From an uncultured Acetobacteraceae bacterium (GTDB lineage: Bacteria; Pseudomonadota; Alphaproteobacteria; Acetobacterales; Acetobacteraceae): 35,852 nucleotides of DNA. The stretch covers positions 1-35,852 of the forward strand of contig CAIXDS010000297.1 of assembly GCA_903918195.1 (NCBI GenBank), given 5' to 3'. This document shows, in pieces, positions 1-8,772 of the stretch; within the stretch, counting starts at the first letter, position 1, and each line of letters begins with the position of its first letter. Made by a program: the position numbers and the translations under genes. Below the pieces are notes generated by a model. The model saw only the letters and a list, made by a program, of their open reading frames with translations, had not been told where the DNA came from and ran no database searches.

Positions 1-995
1 AGGCTATGCGGAACCGCCTGGCCGCCGATCAGCAGCACGCCGAGTTGGGCGAGACCGCCGAGCGCCACCAGCGCAGCCGCCAGCAACTCGTGCCCCTCGC
101 ACCGGAACAGCAGCCACAGCGGGACTGCCGTGCCCAGCAGCACCTGTCCGCCCCAGAACAGCGGCGGAAAGACACCGCCGTGCAACAGCAGGAATCCCGA
201 CACGGCGCGGCTGTCCGGCGCATACAGCCATGTCAGGTGCAGCACCGACGTGAAATATAGCGAGGCCGCGGCAAGAATGCCGAGCAGCCGGCCGAGCCGC
301 CGCCACATCGCCGCATCCGGCACCGACCCGCCGAGCGCGGCGAGGCCCGCCAGCACCAGCATGAACACGGAAAGCCCGTCGGCGAGCGAGGCGGTCACGA
401 ACAACGGCGCCATCATCGCCGAATGAAACGCCGCGCGCCCAGCCAGGAAGCCGAAGATCGAGCCGGTGCCGGTGGTCAGCACCAGCCGCCAGACCAGTGC
501 CACCACCCCCGCCGCTTCCGTGTGCCGGTTCTGCCGCCGCACCAGCATGGTCCAGAGATAGACGCCCGCCACGGCGACGAAGCCCGAATACAGCAGCACG
601 TTCCAGGCAAAGACGGAAAACGGGTTCTGGTGCAGCATGGCCACCATCAGCCGGTCCGGCCGGCCAAGGTCCAGCACCAGTACCCCCAGCCCGCCGGCCA
701 GCAGCGCGATCGCCAGCAGTGCCGACAGCGGCGCCAGCGGTTTGTAGTCGCTCCGTCCGAAGACCGAGGCGACGGAGGCCACGTTCAGCGCGCCGGAGGC
801 GGCCAGGATGAGAAAAATCGCGCAGACATGCGGCAGGCCCCACACGATCCGGTTGGTCATGCCGGTAATGTGGTGGCCCTGGGTCTCCATTGTCCACGCC
901 GAGGCAAGCCCTAGCGCGACCAGCAGCAGGAGCAGCCCGAGCGCCGGCCAGGCGCGCGGTGCGGAGGGCATCAGCGTGACGCCAGATACAACCAT
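1..995 (-). CDS. dsrP: DsrP, membrane subunit of DsrMKJOP (partial)
   Basis: This is an NrfD-family integral membrane protein, the quinone-interacting partner of DsrO and DsrJ in the DsrMKJOP complex. The start is ATG at 995, with GAAGGAGG 11 bases upstream; the reading frame then stays open to the window edge (331 residues), so the C-terminus is missing. The visible part is almost all hydrophobic helices (first one about residues 14-34), with an NrfD-like early segment (TMETQGHHITGMTNRIVWGL) and later LDLGRPDRL and HQNPFSVFAWNV. It begins 15 bases after dsrO ends and is the last dsr gene visible. A longer open frame crosses this stretch out of phase and is not the gene. Confidence 0.93.
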   Translation of the reverse strand, partial: MVVSGVTLMPSAPRAWPALGLLLLLVALGLASAWTMETQGHHITGMTNRIVWGLPHVCAIFLILAASGALNVASVASVFGRSDYKPLAPLSALLAIALLAGGLGVLVLDLGRPDRLMVAMLHQNPFSVFAWNVLLYSGFVAVAGVYLWTMLVRRQNRHTEAAGVVALVWRLVLTTGTGSIFGFLAGRAAFHSAMMAPLFVTASLADGLSVFMLVLAGLAALGGSVPDAAMWRRLGRLLGILAAASLYFTSVLHLTWLYAPDSRAVSGFLLLHGGVFPPLFWGGQVLLGTAVPLWLLFRCEGHELLAAALVALGGLAQLGVLLIGGQAVPHS

Positions 996-1010
996 GCTGC
1001 GTGCCCTCCT

Positions 1011-1715
1011 TCACAAACCCTGGTAGCGGATGGCGGACGCAAGGCCGAGTTCGGCCCGCAACGCCGTGCTCGCCCGGGCCCGCAGCGCCTGCGAAATTTC
1101 GCTGGCAGGATCGAGCAGGTCGCCGAACAGCATGGCCCCGCCCGCGCCGCCGCAGGCTTCCACGCAGGCCGGCAGGCGCCCGGTATCGAGACGGTGTACG
1201 CACAGCGTGCAGCCCTCGGCGGTGCCCTTGCCGCGCGGCGTGTACGGGCGCTGGTCGTGCACTTCGGCATCGACGAAGAAGCGGGCGTCGAACGGACAGG
1301 CCATGACGCAGTAGCGGCAGCCGATGCAGCGATGGCGGTCTACCAGCACGATACCGTCGGCACGCCGCAGCGAGGCGCCGGTCGGACACACCTCCACGCA
1401 GGGCGGCTCGGCGCAGTGCTGGCACATGACCGGCAGCGATACGCTGCGGTTGGTTTGCCTCTCGGTGGCTTCGATCTTGCGAATCCAGGGGACGTCGCTT
1501 GCCGCCCCGCCCCAGCCTTGTTCCTGCCGGCAGGCATCGACGCAGGCGGTGCAGCCGGCATCGCAGCGCGTGACGTCGATCAGCAGGCCCCATCGGGTGC
1601 GCGCACTCGCCGGGGTGCCGGGCGCGCGAGGGGCAGCCTCGGCGACCAGGAACAGGCCGGGCGCCACGGCGATTGCCGCGGCGAGCAGTCCGCGGCGCGT
1701 TGGGCCGGGGCTCAT
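1011..1715 (-). CDS. dsrO: DsrO, periplasmic ferredoxin-like subunit
   Basis: DsrO carries electrons between the triheme DsrJ and the membrane subunit DsrP. The 234-residue product begins with a twin-arginine signal (TRRGLLAAAIAVAPG, residues 7-21), so it is exported folded. Four cysteine clusters follow: CDAGCTACVDAC (51-62), CQHCAEPPCVEVC (98-110), CIGCRYCVMAC (130-140) and CTLC with CVEAC (169-188), as expected for several [4Fe-4S] clusters. The ATG at 1715 overlaps the dsrJ stop in an ATGA junction, so translation is probably coupled. Length and order fit the family. Confidence 0.95.
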   Translation of the reverse strand: MSPGPTRRGLLAAAIAVAPGLFLVAEAAPRAPGTPASARTRWGLLIDVTRCDAGCTACVDACRQEQGWGGAASDVPWIRKIEATERQTNRSVSLPVMCQHCAEPPCVEVCPTGASLRRADGIVLVDRHRCIGCRYCVMACPFDARFFVDAEVHDQRPYTPRGKGTAEGCTLCVHRLDTGRLPACVEACGGAGGAMLFGDLLDPASEISQALRARASTALRAELGLASAIRYQGL

Positions 1716-2038
1716 CGCGCGGCCTCCACCGGGGTTGCGCGATGGCAGCTGAAGCAGTCCACCGACACGGCGACCTTCACGTGGCAACTGGTGCAGAAAT
1801 AGCGCGGGTTGGCGGCATCGACCGCCGCCCCACCGGCATCGCGCACGACGTGGCAGGTGATGCAGTCGTCCAGCCCGTGGCCGGGACGCCTGATGCCCTC
1901 CCGCGCCGCCGCGCTGCGGTCGTGCGCCAGCAGGTCCATGTGGACGCGCCGCATCTCCGCGGGCGGAGCCAGGCACTCCGCCGCACGGACGGCGAGCGGC
2001 GTGAGCAGCAACGCAATGAGGATGAGTCCGCCCCGCAC
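1712..2038 (-). CDS. dsrJ: DsrJ, triheme periplasmic cytochrome c
   Basis: DsrJ is the periplasmic multiheme subunit of DsrMKJOP. The product has a hydrophobic N-terminal signal (GGLILIALLLTPLAVRAA) and exactly three CxxCH heme sites: CITCH (59-63), CTSCH (82-86) and CFSCH (95-99). I chose the GTG at 2038 because it sits 2 bases past the dsrL stop and directly before the signal peptide; reading further upstream runs back into dsrL out of frame. At 108 residues it is short for the family. Its stop overlaps the dsrO start. Confidence 0.92.
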   Translation of the reverse strand: MRGGLILIALLLTPLAVRAAECLAPPAEMRRVHMDLLAHDRSAAAREGIRRPGHGLDDCITCHVVRDAGGAAVDAANPRYFCTSCHVKVAVSVDCFSCHRATPVEAAR

Positions 2039-2039
2039 G

Positions 2040-3974
2040 CTATTCCCCAAGCCCCATCTGGATGTAGCCGGACGGGCAGACGTCGCGGCAGATGTGGCAG
2101 CCGACGCATTTCGCGTAGTCCGTCTCGACGTAGCGGCCCGGCGCCCGCTCGGCCTTCGGCACCCGCGTGATCGCATCCTGCGGGCAATAGATCATGCAGC
2201 TGTCGCATTCCATGCACAGGCCGCAGCTCATGCAGCGCTTCGCCTCGGCGACCGCCTGCTCGGCCGTGAGCGGGACCAGGCGTTCGCCGAAATCGCCGAG
2301 CACCGCCCCGCCCACGCTGCGATGCGTGCGCTCGTTGCGGAGAACCGTGGCGAAATGCCCGAGGAACAGCGCCTCGTGCGGGATGATTTCGTGCGCCGCG
2401 CGGTCCTCGTAGTTGTGCACGGCGAAGTCGGAGTCGGCGGTACCGCGGGTGGGGCCCGGCGCCGGGTCGGGTGCGAGCCCGGCTGCGGCGAGCCGGTCGA
2501 TCATGTCGAAATGCACGACATCGACGCGCGGCCGGCGGCCGGATTCCTCGCCGCGCAGAAAGCGATGGATGCTCTCGGCGGCGATGCGGCCATGGCCGAT
2601 CGCGGTGGTGAGAAGATGCGGGCGGACGATGTCGCCGCCGGTGAATTCGCCCGGGCGCCCCGGCACGGCGAGACTGCGATCGGCCTTGATGAAGCCGCGC
2701 CCGTCATCGAGCCCGGCGAGGCCCTCGAGATCGCCGCTCTGGCCGATCGCCGAAACAACCAGATCGCAGGGGATCTCGAATTCGGTATCCGCGATCGGGA
2801 TCGGCCGCATGCCGTCCATGGTGCATCGGCACATGCGCAACGCGCAGACGCGGCCGTCGGCGTCCTTCAGCACTTCCAGCGGCATGATACCGGCGCGGAT
2901 ATCGACGCCTTCCTCGCGCGCATCGGCGATTTCGCGTTCCGCCGCGGTCATCTGGTCGACCGGGAACAGCGAGGTCAGCACCACGGTGGCACCCTCACGC
3001 CGCGCGGCGGTGGCGACGTCGTGCGCAGTGTTTCCAAGCACCGCGTTGTCCGGGTGGTCCTTCGCATGCGTCTGCGTAATATGGCCGAGCCGGCGCGCGA
3101 CCGAGGCTACGTCGACCGAGGTATCACCGCCGCCCACCACCACCACGCGATGCGCGACCGCGTCCAGCCGGCCTTCGTTGAAAGCCCGGAGGAACTCGAT
3201 GCCGGTGATGCAGTTCGGTGCATCCGCACCGGGCACCGGCAGCCGCCGGCCGCTATGCGTGCCGAGCGCCCAGAAGATGGCATCGAAATCGCGCTGCAGA
3301 TCGGCCATGCTCACGTCGCGGCCGATGCGGGTGGACAGGCGCGTCTCAATGCCCATCGCCAGGATGCGGGCAATCTCGCCATCCAGCACGCCGCGCGGTG
3401 TGCGATACCCCGGAATGCCGTAGCGCATCATGCCGCCGAGCGCCGCATGGTCGTCGAAAATCGTCACGTCATGGCCGCGTCGCCGCAGGTGATAGGCCGC
3501 CGACAGTCCTGCCGGGCCGCCGCCCACCACCGCTACACGCTGGCCCGTCTCAGTGTCGGGCGGCAGGAAGGAGATGTTGTTGGCCAGCGCCCAGTCGCCG
3601 ACGAAGTGCTCGACGGCGTTGATGCCGACGTGGTCCTCGACCTCGTTGCGGTTGCAGGCGTCCTCGCAGGGCGCCGGGCAGACCCTTCCCATCACCGCGG
3701 GGAACGGGTTGGCCGCGGTCATGCGGCGGAACGCCAATTCCTGCCAGCTCATGCCGTCCGCTGGCTTTTCGAGGCCTCGCGCCGCGGCGAGCCAGCCGCG
3801 AATGTCCTGGCCGGACGGACAGGCGCCCTGGCAGGGAGAGGTGCGATGCACATACACCGGGCATTTGTGCGACGTCCCTGCATTGAATATCTGTTCCTGC
3901 CAGGGCGGCGGTTCGTGATCGCCGTCGCGATAGCGACGGAAGGTAAAAGCGTGCGTCTCGGCGGGCTCGCTCAT
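2040..3974 (-). CDS. dsrL: DsrL, iron-sulfur flavoprotein NAD(P)H oxidoreductase
   Basis: DsrL resembles the small subunit of glutamate synthase and acts as electron acceptor for DsrAB during sulfur oxidation, passing electrons to NAD(P)+. The 644-residue protein has an N-terminal cysteine-rich part (CPVYVHRTSPCQGACP, then CPAPCEDAC), an FAD Rossmann motif (VAVVGGGPAGLSAAYHL), a second nucleotide motif (VVVVGGGDTSVDVAS) and C-terminal ferredoxin clusters (CMSCGLCMECDSCMIYCP and CVGCHICRDVCP). The start at 3974 has AGGAGAGG just upstream. It follows dsrK by 21 bases. Its presence argues that this operon oxidises rather than reduces sulfur. Confidence 0.95.
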   Translation of the reverse strand: MSEPAETHAFTFRRYRDGDHEPPPWQEQIFNAGTSHKCPVYVHRTSPCQGACPSGQDIRGWLAAARGLEKPADGMSWQELAFRRMTAANPFPAVMGRVCPAPCEDACNRNEVEDHVGINAVEHFVGDWALANNISFLPPDTETGQRVAVVGGGPAGLSAAYHLRRRGHDVTIFDDHAALGGMMRYGIPGYRTPRGVLDGEIARILAMGIETRLSTRIGRDVSMADLQRDFDAIFWALGTHSGRRLPVPGADAPNCITGIEFLRAFNEGRLDAVAHRVVVVGGGDTSVDVASVARRLGHITQTHAKDHPDNAVLGNTAHDVATAARREGATVVLTSLFPVDQMTAAEREIADAREEGVDIRAGIMPLEVLKDADGRVCALRMCRCTMDGMRPIPIADTEFEIPCDLVVSAIGQSGDLEGLAGLDDGRGFIKADRSLAVPGRPGEFTGGDIVRPHLLTTAIGHGRIAAESIHRFLRGEESGRRPRVDVVHFDMIDRLAAAGLAPDPAPGPTRGTADSDFAVHNYEDRAAHEIIPHEALFLGHFATVLRNERTHRSVGGAVLGDFGERLVPLTAEQAVAEAKRCMSCGLCMECDSCMIYCPQDAITRVPKAERAPGRYVETDYAKCVGCHICRDVCPSGYIQMGLGE

Positions 3975-3995
3975 CGCTGTTTTCCTCTCCTGCGC

Positions 3996-5486
3996 TCAGC
4001 CCAGCCGGATTGCCTGGCCGACGAGCTGGTGCAGCGAAACGACCATCTCCATCGGGAAGCCATAGGCCGGCAGCACCTTGGCGAACTGCGTCTTACAGAT
4101 GGCGCAGATCGCCGCCATGTGGGTGACGCCCTGCTGCTCGACCACTTCCTTCAACGCCTGCATGCGCGGCCGCGCGCCCTTGATGCGAAGCTCCAGCAAA
4201 TCGTCGGTCAGCAACCCGCCGCCGCCGCCACAGCAGAACGTCCGGTCATGCGTGGTATCCGGATGCATGTCCACGAAACTGGGCACGGCGGCTTTGATCA
4301 CTTCGCGCGGCAGCACGAACTGGCCACCCGGTGCGTCGCCCATACGCGAGGCGCGAGCGACGTTGCAGGAATCGTGGAAGGTGACCGTCTTGCCCGCGTT
4401 GGTGTCGCGGTCGAGCACGATGCCGCCGCGGCGGATCAGCTCGTGCGTCACTTCCACGATGTGCTGTGGCACCGGATAGGCCGGGTCGAGGAAGTCCCAC
4501 GGCCCGGCCAGCGTATTCAGGAATGCGTAGGCGACGCGCCACGCATGGCCGCATTCGCCGAAGACGATGCGCTTGACGCCGAGGTCGATCGCGGCCTGAC
4601 GGATGCGCTGCGCGATCTTGTGCATCTGCTCGTAGGAGCCGATGAACAGGGCAAAATTCGCTGCCTCGGACGCGTGCGAGCTGAGTGTCCAGGAGATGCC
4701 GGCCTGGTGGAACACCTTGGCGTAACCGATCAGGCCATCGACATGCGGCTCGGCAAAGAAATCCGCCGATGGCGTCACCAGCAGCACGTCGGCGCCGTGC
4801 ACATCGAGCGGGAATTTTACCGCCGCCCCGCTCTGCTCGAGCACATCCTCCTCAAGCCCTTCGAGCGTGTTGGCCAGCGCCGGCTCGGGCAGGCCGAGAT
4901 TGTTGCCGATCTTGTGGACCTTGCCGATGATCTCGTTGCTGTATTTCTGGCCGAGCCCGATCGCGTCCATGATCTCGCGGGCGGCCATGGAGATCTCGGC
5001 GGTGTCGATGCCGAACGGGCAGAACACCGAACAGCGGCGGCACTGCGTGCACTGGTGGAAATAGGTGTACCACTCCTGCAGTAGCGCCTCGTCCATGTCG
5101 CGGGCACCGACATGCCTGCCGAGCATCCGGCCGGCGACGGTGAAATGCCGGCGGTAGAGCGCGCGCAGCAGGTCCTGCCGCGCCACCGGCATGTTGTTGG
5201 GGTCGCCGGTGCCGATGAAGAAATGACACTTGTCGGCGCAGGCACCGCACTTCACGCAGGAGTCGAGAAAGACCCGCAGCGCGCGCGAGCGCTCCAGCAA
5301 TTCGCCGAGTTTCTCAACCGCGCGCCGCTCCCAGTCCGGCACACGTTCGCCGGGAAAGCCGAGCGCCTGGTTGTGCGCCGGCGCGGCGACGTAAGGGCGG
5401 CTGTGCGCCATCGCACCAGGGACCAAAGCCGGCGGAGCGGCAAGCTCCACCTCGTCAGCGAGCGGCGGCGGCTCGAACGCGCTCAT
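3996..5486 (-). CDS. dsrK: DsrK, HdrD-like iron-sulfur subunit
   Basis: DsrK is the cytoplasmic catalytic subunit of DsrMKJOP and is thought to interact with DsrC trisulfide or disulfide. The 496-residue protein carries two ferredoxin clusters (CVKCGACADKC and CTQCRRCSVFCPFG) in the N-terminal third. The C-terminal half has HdrD/CCG-type cysteines (FHDSC, then FCCGGGGG and AICAICKTQF), which in the family hold the noncanonical [4Fe-4S] site. The ATG at 5486 overlaps the dsrM stop in ATGA, and this fixes the start; a longer open frame upstream lies in the shadow of dsrM. Confidence 0.95.
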   Translation of the reverse strand: MSAFEPPPLADEVELAAPPALVPGAMAHSRPYVAAPAHNQALGFPGERVPDWERRAVEKLGELLERSRALRVFLDSCVKCGACADKCHFFIGTGDPNNMPVARQDLLRALYRRHFTVAGRMLGRHVGARDMDEALLQEWYTYFHQCTQCRRCSVFCPFGIDTAEISMAAREIMDAIGLGQKYSNEIIGKVHKIGNNLGLPEPALANTLEGLEEDVLEQSGAAVKFPLDVHGADVLLVTPSADFFAEPHVDGLIGYAKVFHQAGISWTLSSHASEAANFALFIGSYEQMHKIAQRIRQAAIDLGVKRIVFGECGHAWRVAYAFLNTLAGPWDFLDPAYPVPQHIVEVTHELIRRGGIVLDRDTNAGKTVTFHDSCNVARASRMGDAPGGQFVLPREVIKAAVPSFVDMHPDTTHDRTFCCGGGGGLLTDDLLELRIKGARPRMQALKEVVEQQGVTHMAAICAICKTQFAKVLPAYGFPMEMVVSLHQLVGQAIRLG

Positions 5487-6211
5487 TGTCCGCCTCCGGC
5501 CAGCGTGCGGGCCCAGCGCGCCGGTCGGCGATAGCGGCGCGACCCGTCGGGTTGGTTGCGCGTCGGGCTGAACACCAGGCCCGGTGCGTGCAGCAGCTTG
5601 CTGAACGGCACAATGGCCAGCAGCAGGATCGCCAGCAGCAGATGCAGCAGGAACGTCGGGTCCGGCGGCAGCCCTTCCGGCGCGGCACGCCAGATGCTGG
5701 TGAGGAACGCCTTCACCGCCAGGATATCGGTGTGCAGAAGGTATGTTGTGACCAGCCCGCTGGTGCCAATCGCCAGCAGCAGGACCAGGACGGCAACGTC
5801 GCCGGTCCGCGTCACCATGCGTACGCGCGGGACAAGAAGCCGGCGTGCGAGGAGGAAAAGCAGCCCCGCCATCATCATCCAGCCCGCCAGCCGGCCGACC
5901 GGCTGGATCGCCACCAGCCATGCCGGCGGCACCGCAACCACGTAGCGCAGGTGCCGCAGCAGCACGAGAGCTAGGCCCAGATGGAACGCCATGGATGCCG
6001 CCCAGAGCGGCTTGTCGGCGCGGAACAGGCTGTGGAACAGCAGCATCTCGCGGCCGACCCGCATGGCAGCGCCGCCGCGCGTCAGCGGCGCCGGCATGGT
6101 CGGGATGGACAACGGCACCGGGGCGGCAAGCCACAGCGCGAGGCGATACGCCAGGCCGGCGGCGAGCATCGCCGTCGCCAGCACCAGCAGGATCGCTGCG
6201 ATCGCGCTCAT
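5483..6211 (-). CDS. dsrM: DsrM, membrane cytochrome b subunit
   Basis: DsrM is a NarI-like diheme cytochrome b that links the quinone pool to DsrK. The 242-residue product has about five or six hydrophobic helices, beginning at residue 3, with histidines suited to heme binding in or near helices (FHSLF, AFHLGLALVLLRH, HLLLAILLLAIVPFSKLLH). A basic C-terminal tail (RRYRRPARW) should lie in the cytoplasm. A purine-rich GGGGGTGG precedes the ATG. It starts 24 bases after dsrC and overlaps dsrK by 4 bases. NarI-type subunits are usually near this length. Confidence 0.93.
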   Translation of the reverse strand: MSAIAAILLVLATAMLAAGLAYRLALWLAAPVPLSIPTMPAPLTRGGAAMRVGREMLLFHSLFRADKPLWAASMAFHLGLALVLLRHLRYVVAVPPAWLVAIQPVGRLAGWMMMAGLLFLLARRLLVPRVRMVTRTGDVAVLVLLLAIGTSGLVTTYLLHTDILAVKAFLTSIWRAAPEGLPPDPTFLLHLLLAILLLAIVPFSKLLHAPGLVFSPTRNQPDGSRRYRRPARWARTLAGGGQ

Positions 6212-6235
6212 GTCACGCCACCCCCGCTTGCCGTC

Positions 6236-6574
6236 TCAGACGCAGCCGGTAGGCTTCGGCAGGCCGGCGATCTTGCAGGCCTGCTTGGCCGGCCCGTACG
6301 GGAACAACTCGTACAGATACTTGTTGCTGGCCTTCTCCGGGCCGAGCTTCTTGCCGATCGCCTTGGTCAGCACGCGCACCGCCGGGGCGATCTGGTATTC
6401 CTGGTAGTACTCGCGCAGGAAGTTCACCACCTCCCAGCGCTCCGCCGTCATCGGCAGGCCCTCGGCCTCGGCGATAATACCGGCAACGGCCTCGTTCCAC
6501 TGGCCGATATCGGTCAGGTAGCCTTCCTCGTCATGCGCGACGGTCTTGCCATCCACCTGATACGCTGCGTCCAT
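6236..6574 (-). CDS. dsrC: DsrC, sulfur-carrier protein
   Basis: DsrC carries sulfur on a flexible C-terminal arm and is the physiological substrate of DsrAB and DsrK. The product is 112 residues. Both redox cysteines are present: Cys100 and the penultimate Cys111, in the arm CKIAGLPKPTGCV. Both being present points to a true DsrC rather than a TusE or RspA relative. I chose ATG at 6574 because AAGGGGAAG lies at the right distance; the longer frame would use a TTG inside that ribosome site. It follows dsrH directly, the standard order. Confidence 0.97.
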   Translation of the reverse strand: MDAAYQVDGKTVAHDEEGYLTDIGQWNEAVAGIIAEAEGLPMTAERWEVVNFLREYYQEYQIAPAVRVLTKAIGKKLGPEKASNKYLYELFPYGPAKQACKIAGLPKPTGCV

Positions 6575-6588
6575 GTCAGTCTTCCCCT

Positions 6589-6891
6589 TCAAAGCCAGGC
6601 TTGCACGGAACCTTTGGCAGCCGCGAGATCGACGAAGCCGCCGTAATCGACCACCGTCACGCCCTCCACCAGTGCCGCATTCTCCAATCCGCGCGCGGCC
6701 AGATCGGGACCGAGCACCGAGACCTCGAAACGCTGCGCCGCCGATGTCATGGCGTCCGCCAGCGTGGTTCCCGCGAGCGCGGCATAGACGGCGTCCTCGA
6801 TAAGCAGAATCGCCGCGCCGGGCACCGCCCGCTTCAGGCAGGCCTCCAGCGTGTTGCGTTCGAACGGCGATTTGTTGACCGTGTGCAGCAT
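6589..6891 (-). CDS. dsrH: DsrH, sulfur-relay subunit (TusB-like)
   Basis: DsrH is the TusB-like subunit of the DsrE2F2H2 hexamer that hands sulfur to DsrC. The 100-residue protein begins MLHTVNKSPFERNTLEACL, with a conserved cysteine at residue 18 of the kind found in DsrH, and includes LLIEDAVYAA, typical of the TusB fold. GAGGAA precedes the ATG. It lies between dsrF (11 bases) and dsrC. Its role is inferred from family and operon position. Confidence 0.93.
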   Translation of the reverse strand: MLHTVNKSPFERNTLEACLKRAVPGAAILLIEDAVYAALAGTTLADAMTSAAQRFEVSVLGPDLAARGLENAALVEGVTVVDYGGFVDLAAAKGSVQAWL

Positions 6892-6902
6892 ATGTCGGTT
6901 CC

Positions 6903-7289
6903 TCAGGCGGTCAGCACGACGTCCATGCCGTCCATCAGCCGCGCCATGTCGGCGCGGGCGATGACCTCGACAGGGATCACCAGGTCTTGCTCGGACAGTC
7001 CGCGTTCGGCGAGCGATTCGCCCTCGACGTAGATTTTCTCCACGCCGTAGCCTTCCAGCGCGCGGTAGGTCTTGGAGAAATCCTTCATCTCCAGCGCACC
7101 GGGCATCTGCCCGCGGCGAAGCTGCCAGACGCCATCGTCAAGAAAGGCAACGTGGACGTCCTGGTCGAACATGGCGGAGATCAGCACCATCTCCAGCACT
7201 TCGAGGGCATACACCGTGCCGTGCGGGGCCTTGCGGTTCACGATCATGAACCGCTTGGTGACCGTCCCGTCCGTATCCTGCTCGTTCAT
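6903..7289 (-). CDS. dsrF: DsrF, sulfur-relay subunit (TusC-like)
   Basis: DsrF is the TusC-like member of the DsrEFH complex. The protein is 128 residues and has the family core: APHGTVYALEVLEMVL, then VHVAFLDDGVWQLRRGQ. It contains no cysteine, consistent with a structural rather than sulfur-carrying role in the hexamer. The start at 7289 follows GAGGGGG by 6 bases; an in-frame upstream ATG at 7331 lies inside dsrE and lacks such a site. It sits 10 bases after dsrE. Confidence 0.93.
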   Translation of the reverse strand: MNEQDTDGTVTKRFMIVNRKAPHGTVYALEVLEMVLISAMFDQDVHVAFLDDGVWQLRRGQMPGALEMKDFSKTYRALEGYGVEKIYVEGESLAERGLSEQDLVIPVEVIARADMARLMDGMDVVLTA

Positions 7290-7299
7290 CGCTGCCCCC

Positions 7300-7659
7300 T
7301 CAATCGCCGAAGACCATGGTGCGGTCGGCATCGATGCCCGCCTCGATCAGTTGGCCGAGGCCGGTGATGCGGAACCCCGGCGCAATCACCGCCTCGGTAA
7401 CGCCGCGCCGCAGCCCGGCGGCGACACACACCGCCAGATCGACGCCATGCTCCTCGGCAAGCTTCGACCAGCGCGCGACGATGTTGCGTTCGTCGGCCTG
7501 CGGGGCGGAGTGGCGATGCGCGTTATGCACGCCGTCGTAGTAGAAGAACACGCGCAGCACTTCATGCCCGCGGGCCAGCGCCGCGCGCGCGAACTGATAC
7601 GCCGTGTCAACCGCCTGGTGGTTGAAGGGGCCTTCGTTGACAAGGATGGCGAACTTCAT
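7300..7659 (-). CDS. dsrE: DsrE, sulfur-binding subunit (TusD-like)
   Basis: DsrE carries the active cysteine of the DsrEFH sulfurtransferase, which delivers sulfur to DsrC. The 119-residue protein starts MKFAILVNEGPFNHQAVDTA and has VDLAVCVAAGLRRGV with the cysteine at residue 78, the position known for the sulfur-binding cysteine of this family. GAGGGA overlaps the dsrB stop codon and serves as its ribosome site, so dsrB and dsrE translation may be coupled. DsrEFH genes separate sulfur oxidisers from sulfite reducers. Confidence 0.95.
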   Translation of the reverse strand: MKFAILVNEGPFNHQAVDTAYQFARAALARGHEVLRVFFYYDGVHNAHRHSAPQADERNIVARWSKLAEEHGVDLAVCVAAGLRRGVTEAVIAPGFRITGLGQLIEAGIDADRTMVFGD

Positions 7660-7671
7660 CCGAAGCGTCCC

Positions 7672-8742
7672 TCAGAATCGCAGTTGCGCGGAGGCGTTCA
7701 GGCTCGCACGAGAGCCACGCCAGGTTTCGATGTGGAACTTGGTGAAGGGCAGATCGGTGACCTCGAAGAAGCGGGGCCAACCGATGCGGTCGATCCATTC
7801 CGACATGCGCTCCCACGGCCGGGCACCGGCCTTGTAGGCGTGCAGGATCTTCATCACGATGTCGGTCGCTTCCGGCCAGCGTGGCGGATTGTTGGGAATG
7901 CCGGCCGCCACCAGCTTGTGGAAGGTCGGCTTGGTGCGCGTGGAGGAATGCTTGCCGCCCACCCAGATCGCCAGCTTGCTGTGCTCGGGATCGTTGATCT
8001 GCATGGGCGGGCATGGGGGATAGCAGGCGCCGCAGCAGACGCATTTCTTCTCGTCCACTTCCAGGCTCGGCTTGCCGTTCACCATCGCCGGCCGGATCGC
8101 CGCCACGGGGCAGCGCGCCACCACCGCGGGGCGCTCGCACATCTGCGCCACCAGATCGTGGTTGATCACCGGCGGCTTGGTGTGCTGGACGTTCACCGCG
8201 ATGTCGCCCTGGCCGCCACAGTTGATCTGGCAGCAGGAGGTGGTGATCTTGACTTTGTTCGGCATTTCCTCATGCCGGAACTCGTGGATCATCGCGTCCA
8301 TCAGCGCCTTGACCACACCGGAGGCGTCGGTGCCGGGGATGTCGCAGTGCAGCCAGCCCTGGGTGTGCGAGATCATCGACACCGAATTGCCGGTGCCGCC
8401 AACCGGGAATCCATCCGCTTCCAGCCGCGCCACGAGCGGGGCCACCTTGGCCTCGTCGGTCACCATGAACTCGATGTTCGAGCGTGTGGTGAAGCGCATG
8501 AATCCATCGGCGCATTCGTCACCGATCGCGCACAGCAGGCGAACGGTGAACACGTCAAGCTGGCGCTGGGTGCCGGCCTTGACCGTCCACACGGCCTCGC
8601 CGCTGGCGGCGACATGGCGCAGCACGCCGGGCCGCGGGCGGTCGTGCCAGCGCCACGTGCCGTAATTTCGCTTGAGCACAGGGTGCATGTACGGGAACGG
8701 GTCGGGGACGCCGCTCTCGATCGGGATATGTGGTTCGGCCAT
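7672..8742 (-). CDS. dsrB: DsrB, dissimilatory sulfite reductase beta subunit
   Basis: DsrB pairs with DsrA in the siroheme enzyme that, running in reverse, oxidises DsrC-bound sulfane sulfur to sulfite in the cytoplasm. The 356-residue protein has the siroheme and [4Fe-4S] cysteines TSCCQINCGG (Cys170, 171, 175), CERPAVVARCP and an inserted ferredoxin domain (CVCCGACYPPCPP). RFTTRSNIEFMV and GNSVSMISHTQGWLHC are typical of the family. The start has GGGAGGAA ten bases upstream. It begins 30 bases after dsrA. Confidence 0.97.
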   Translation of the reverse strand: MAEPHIPIESGVPDPFPYMHPVLKRNYGTWRWHDRPRPGVLRHVAASGEAVWTVKAGTQRQLDVFTVRLLCAIGDECADGFMRFTTRSNIEFMVTDEAKVAPLVARLEADGFPVGGTGNSVSMISHTQGWLHCDIPGTDASGVVKALMDAMIHEFRHEEMPNKVKITTSCCQINCGGQGDIAVNVQHTKPPVINHDLVAQMCERPAVVARCPVAAIRPAMVNGKPSLEVDEKKCVCCGACYPPCPPMQINDPEHSKLAIWVGGKHSSTRTKPTFHKLVAAGIPNNPPRWPEATDIVMKILHAYKAGARPWERMSEWIDRIGWPRFFEVTDLPFTKFHIETWRGSRASLNASAQLRF

Positions 8743-8772
8743 TTTTCTGTTCCTCCCGTCGATGTCGCGCGG

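Noticed and set aside
4-1593. 529-codon minus-strand frame across dsrO and dsrP
   Set aside because: It is out of phase with both; the dsrO and dsrP frames carry the cysteine clusters and the membrane helices.
1809-5084. 1091-codon open frame on the plus strand opposite dsrL and dsrK
   Set aside because: It is antisense to well-identified dsr genes; high GC keeps this frame open. Its translation has no family features.
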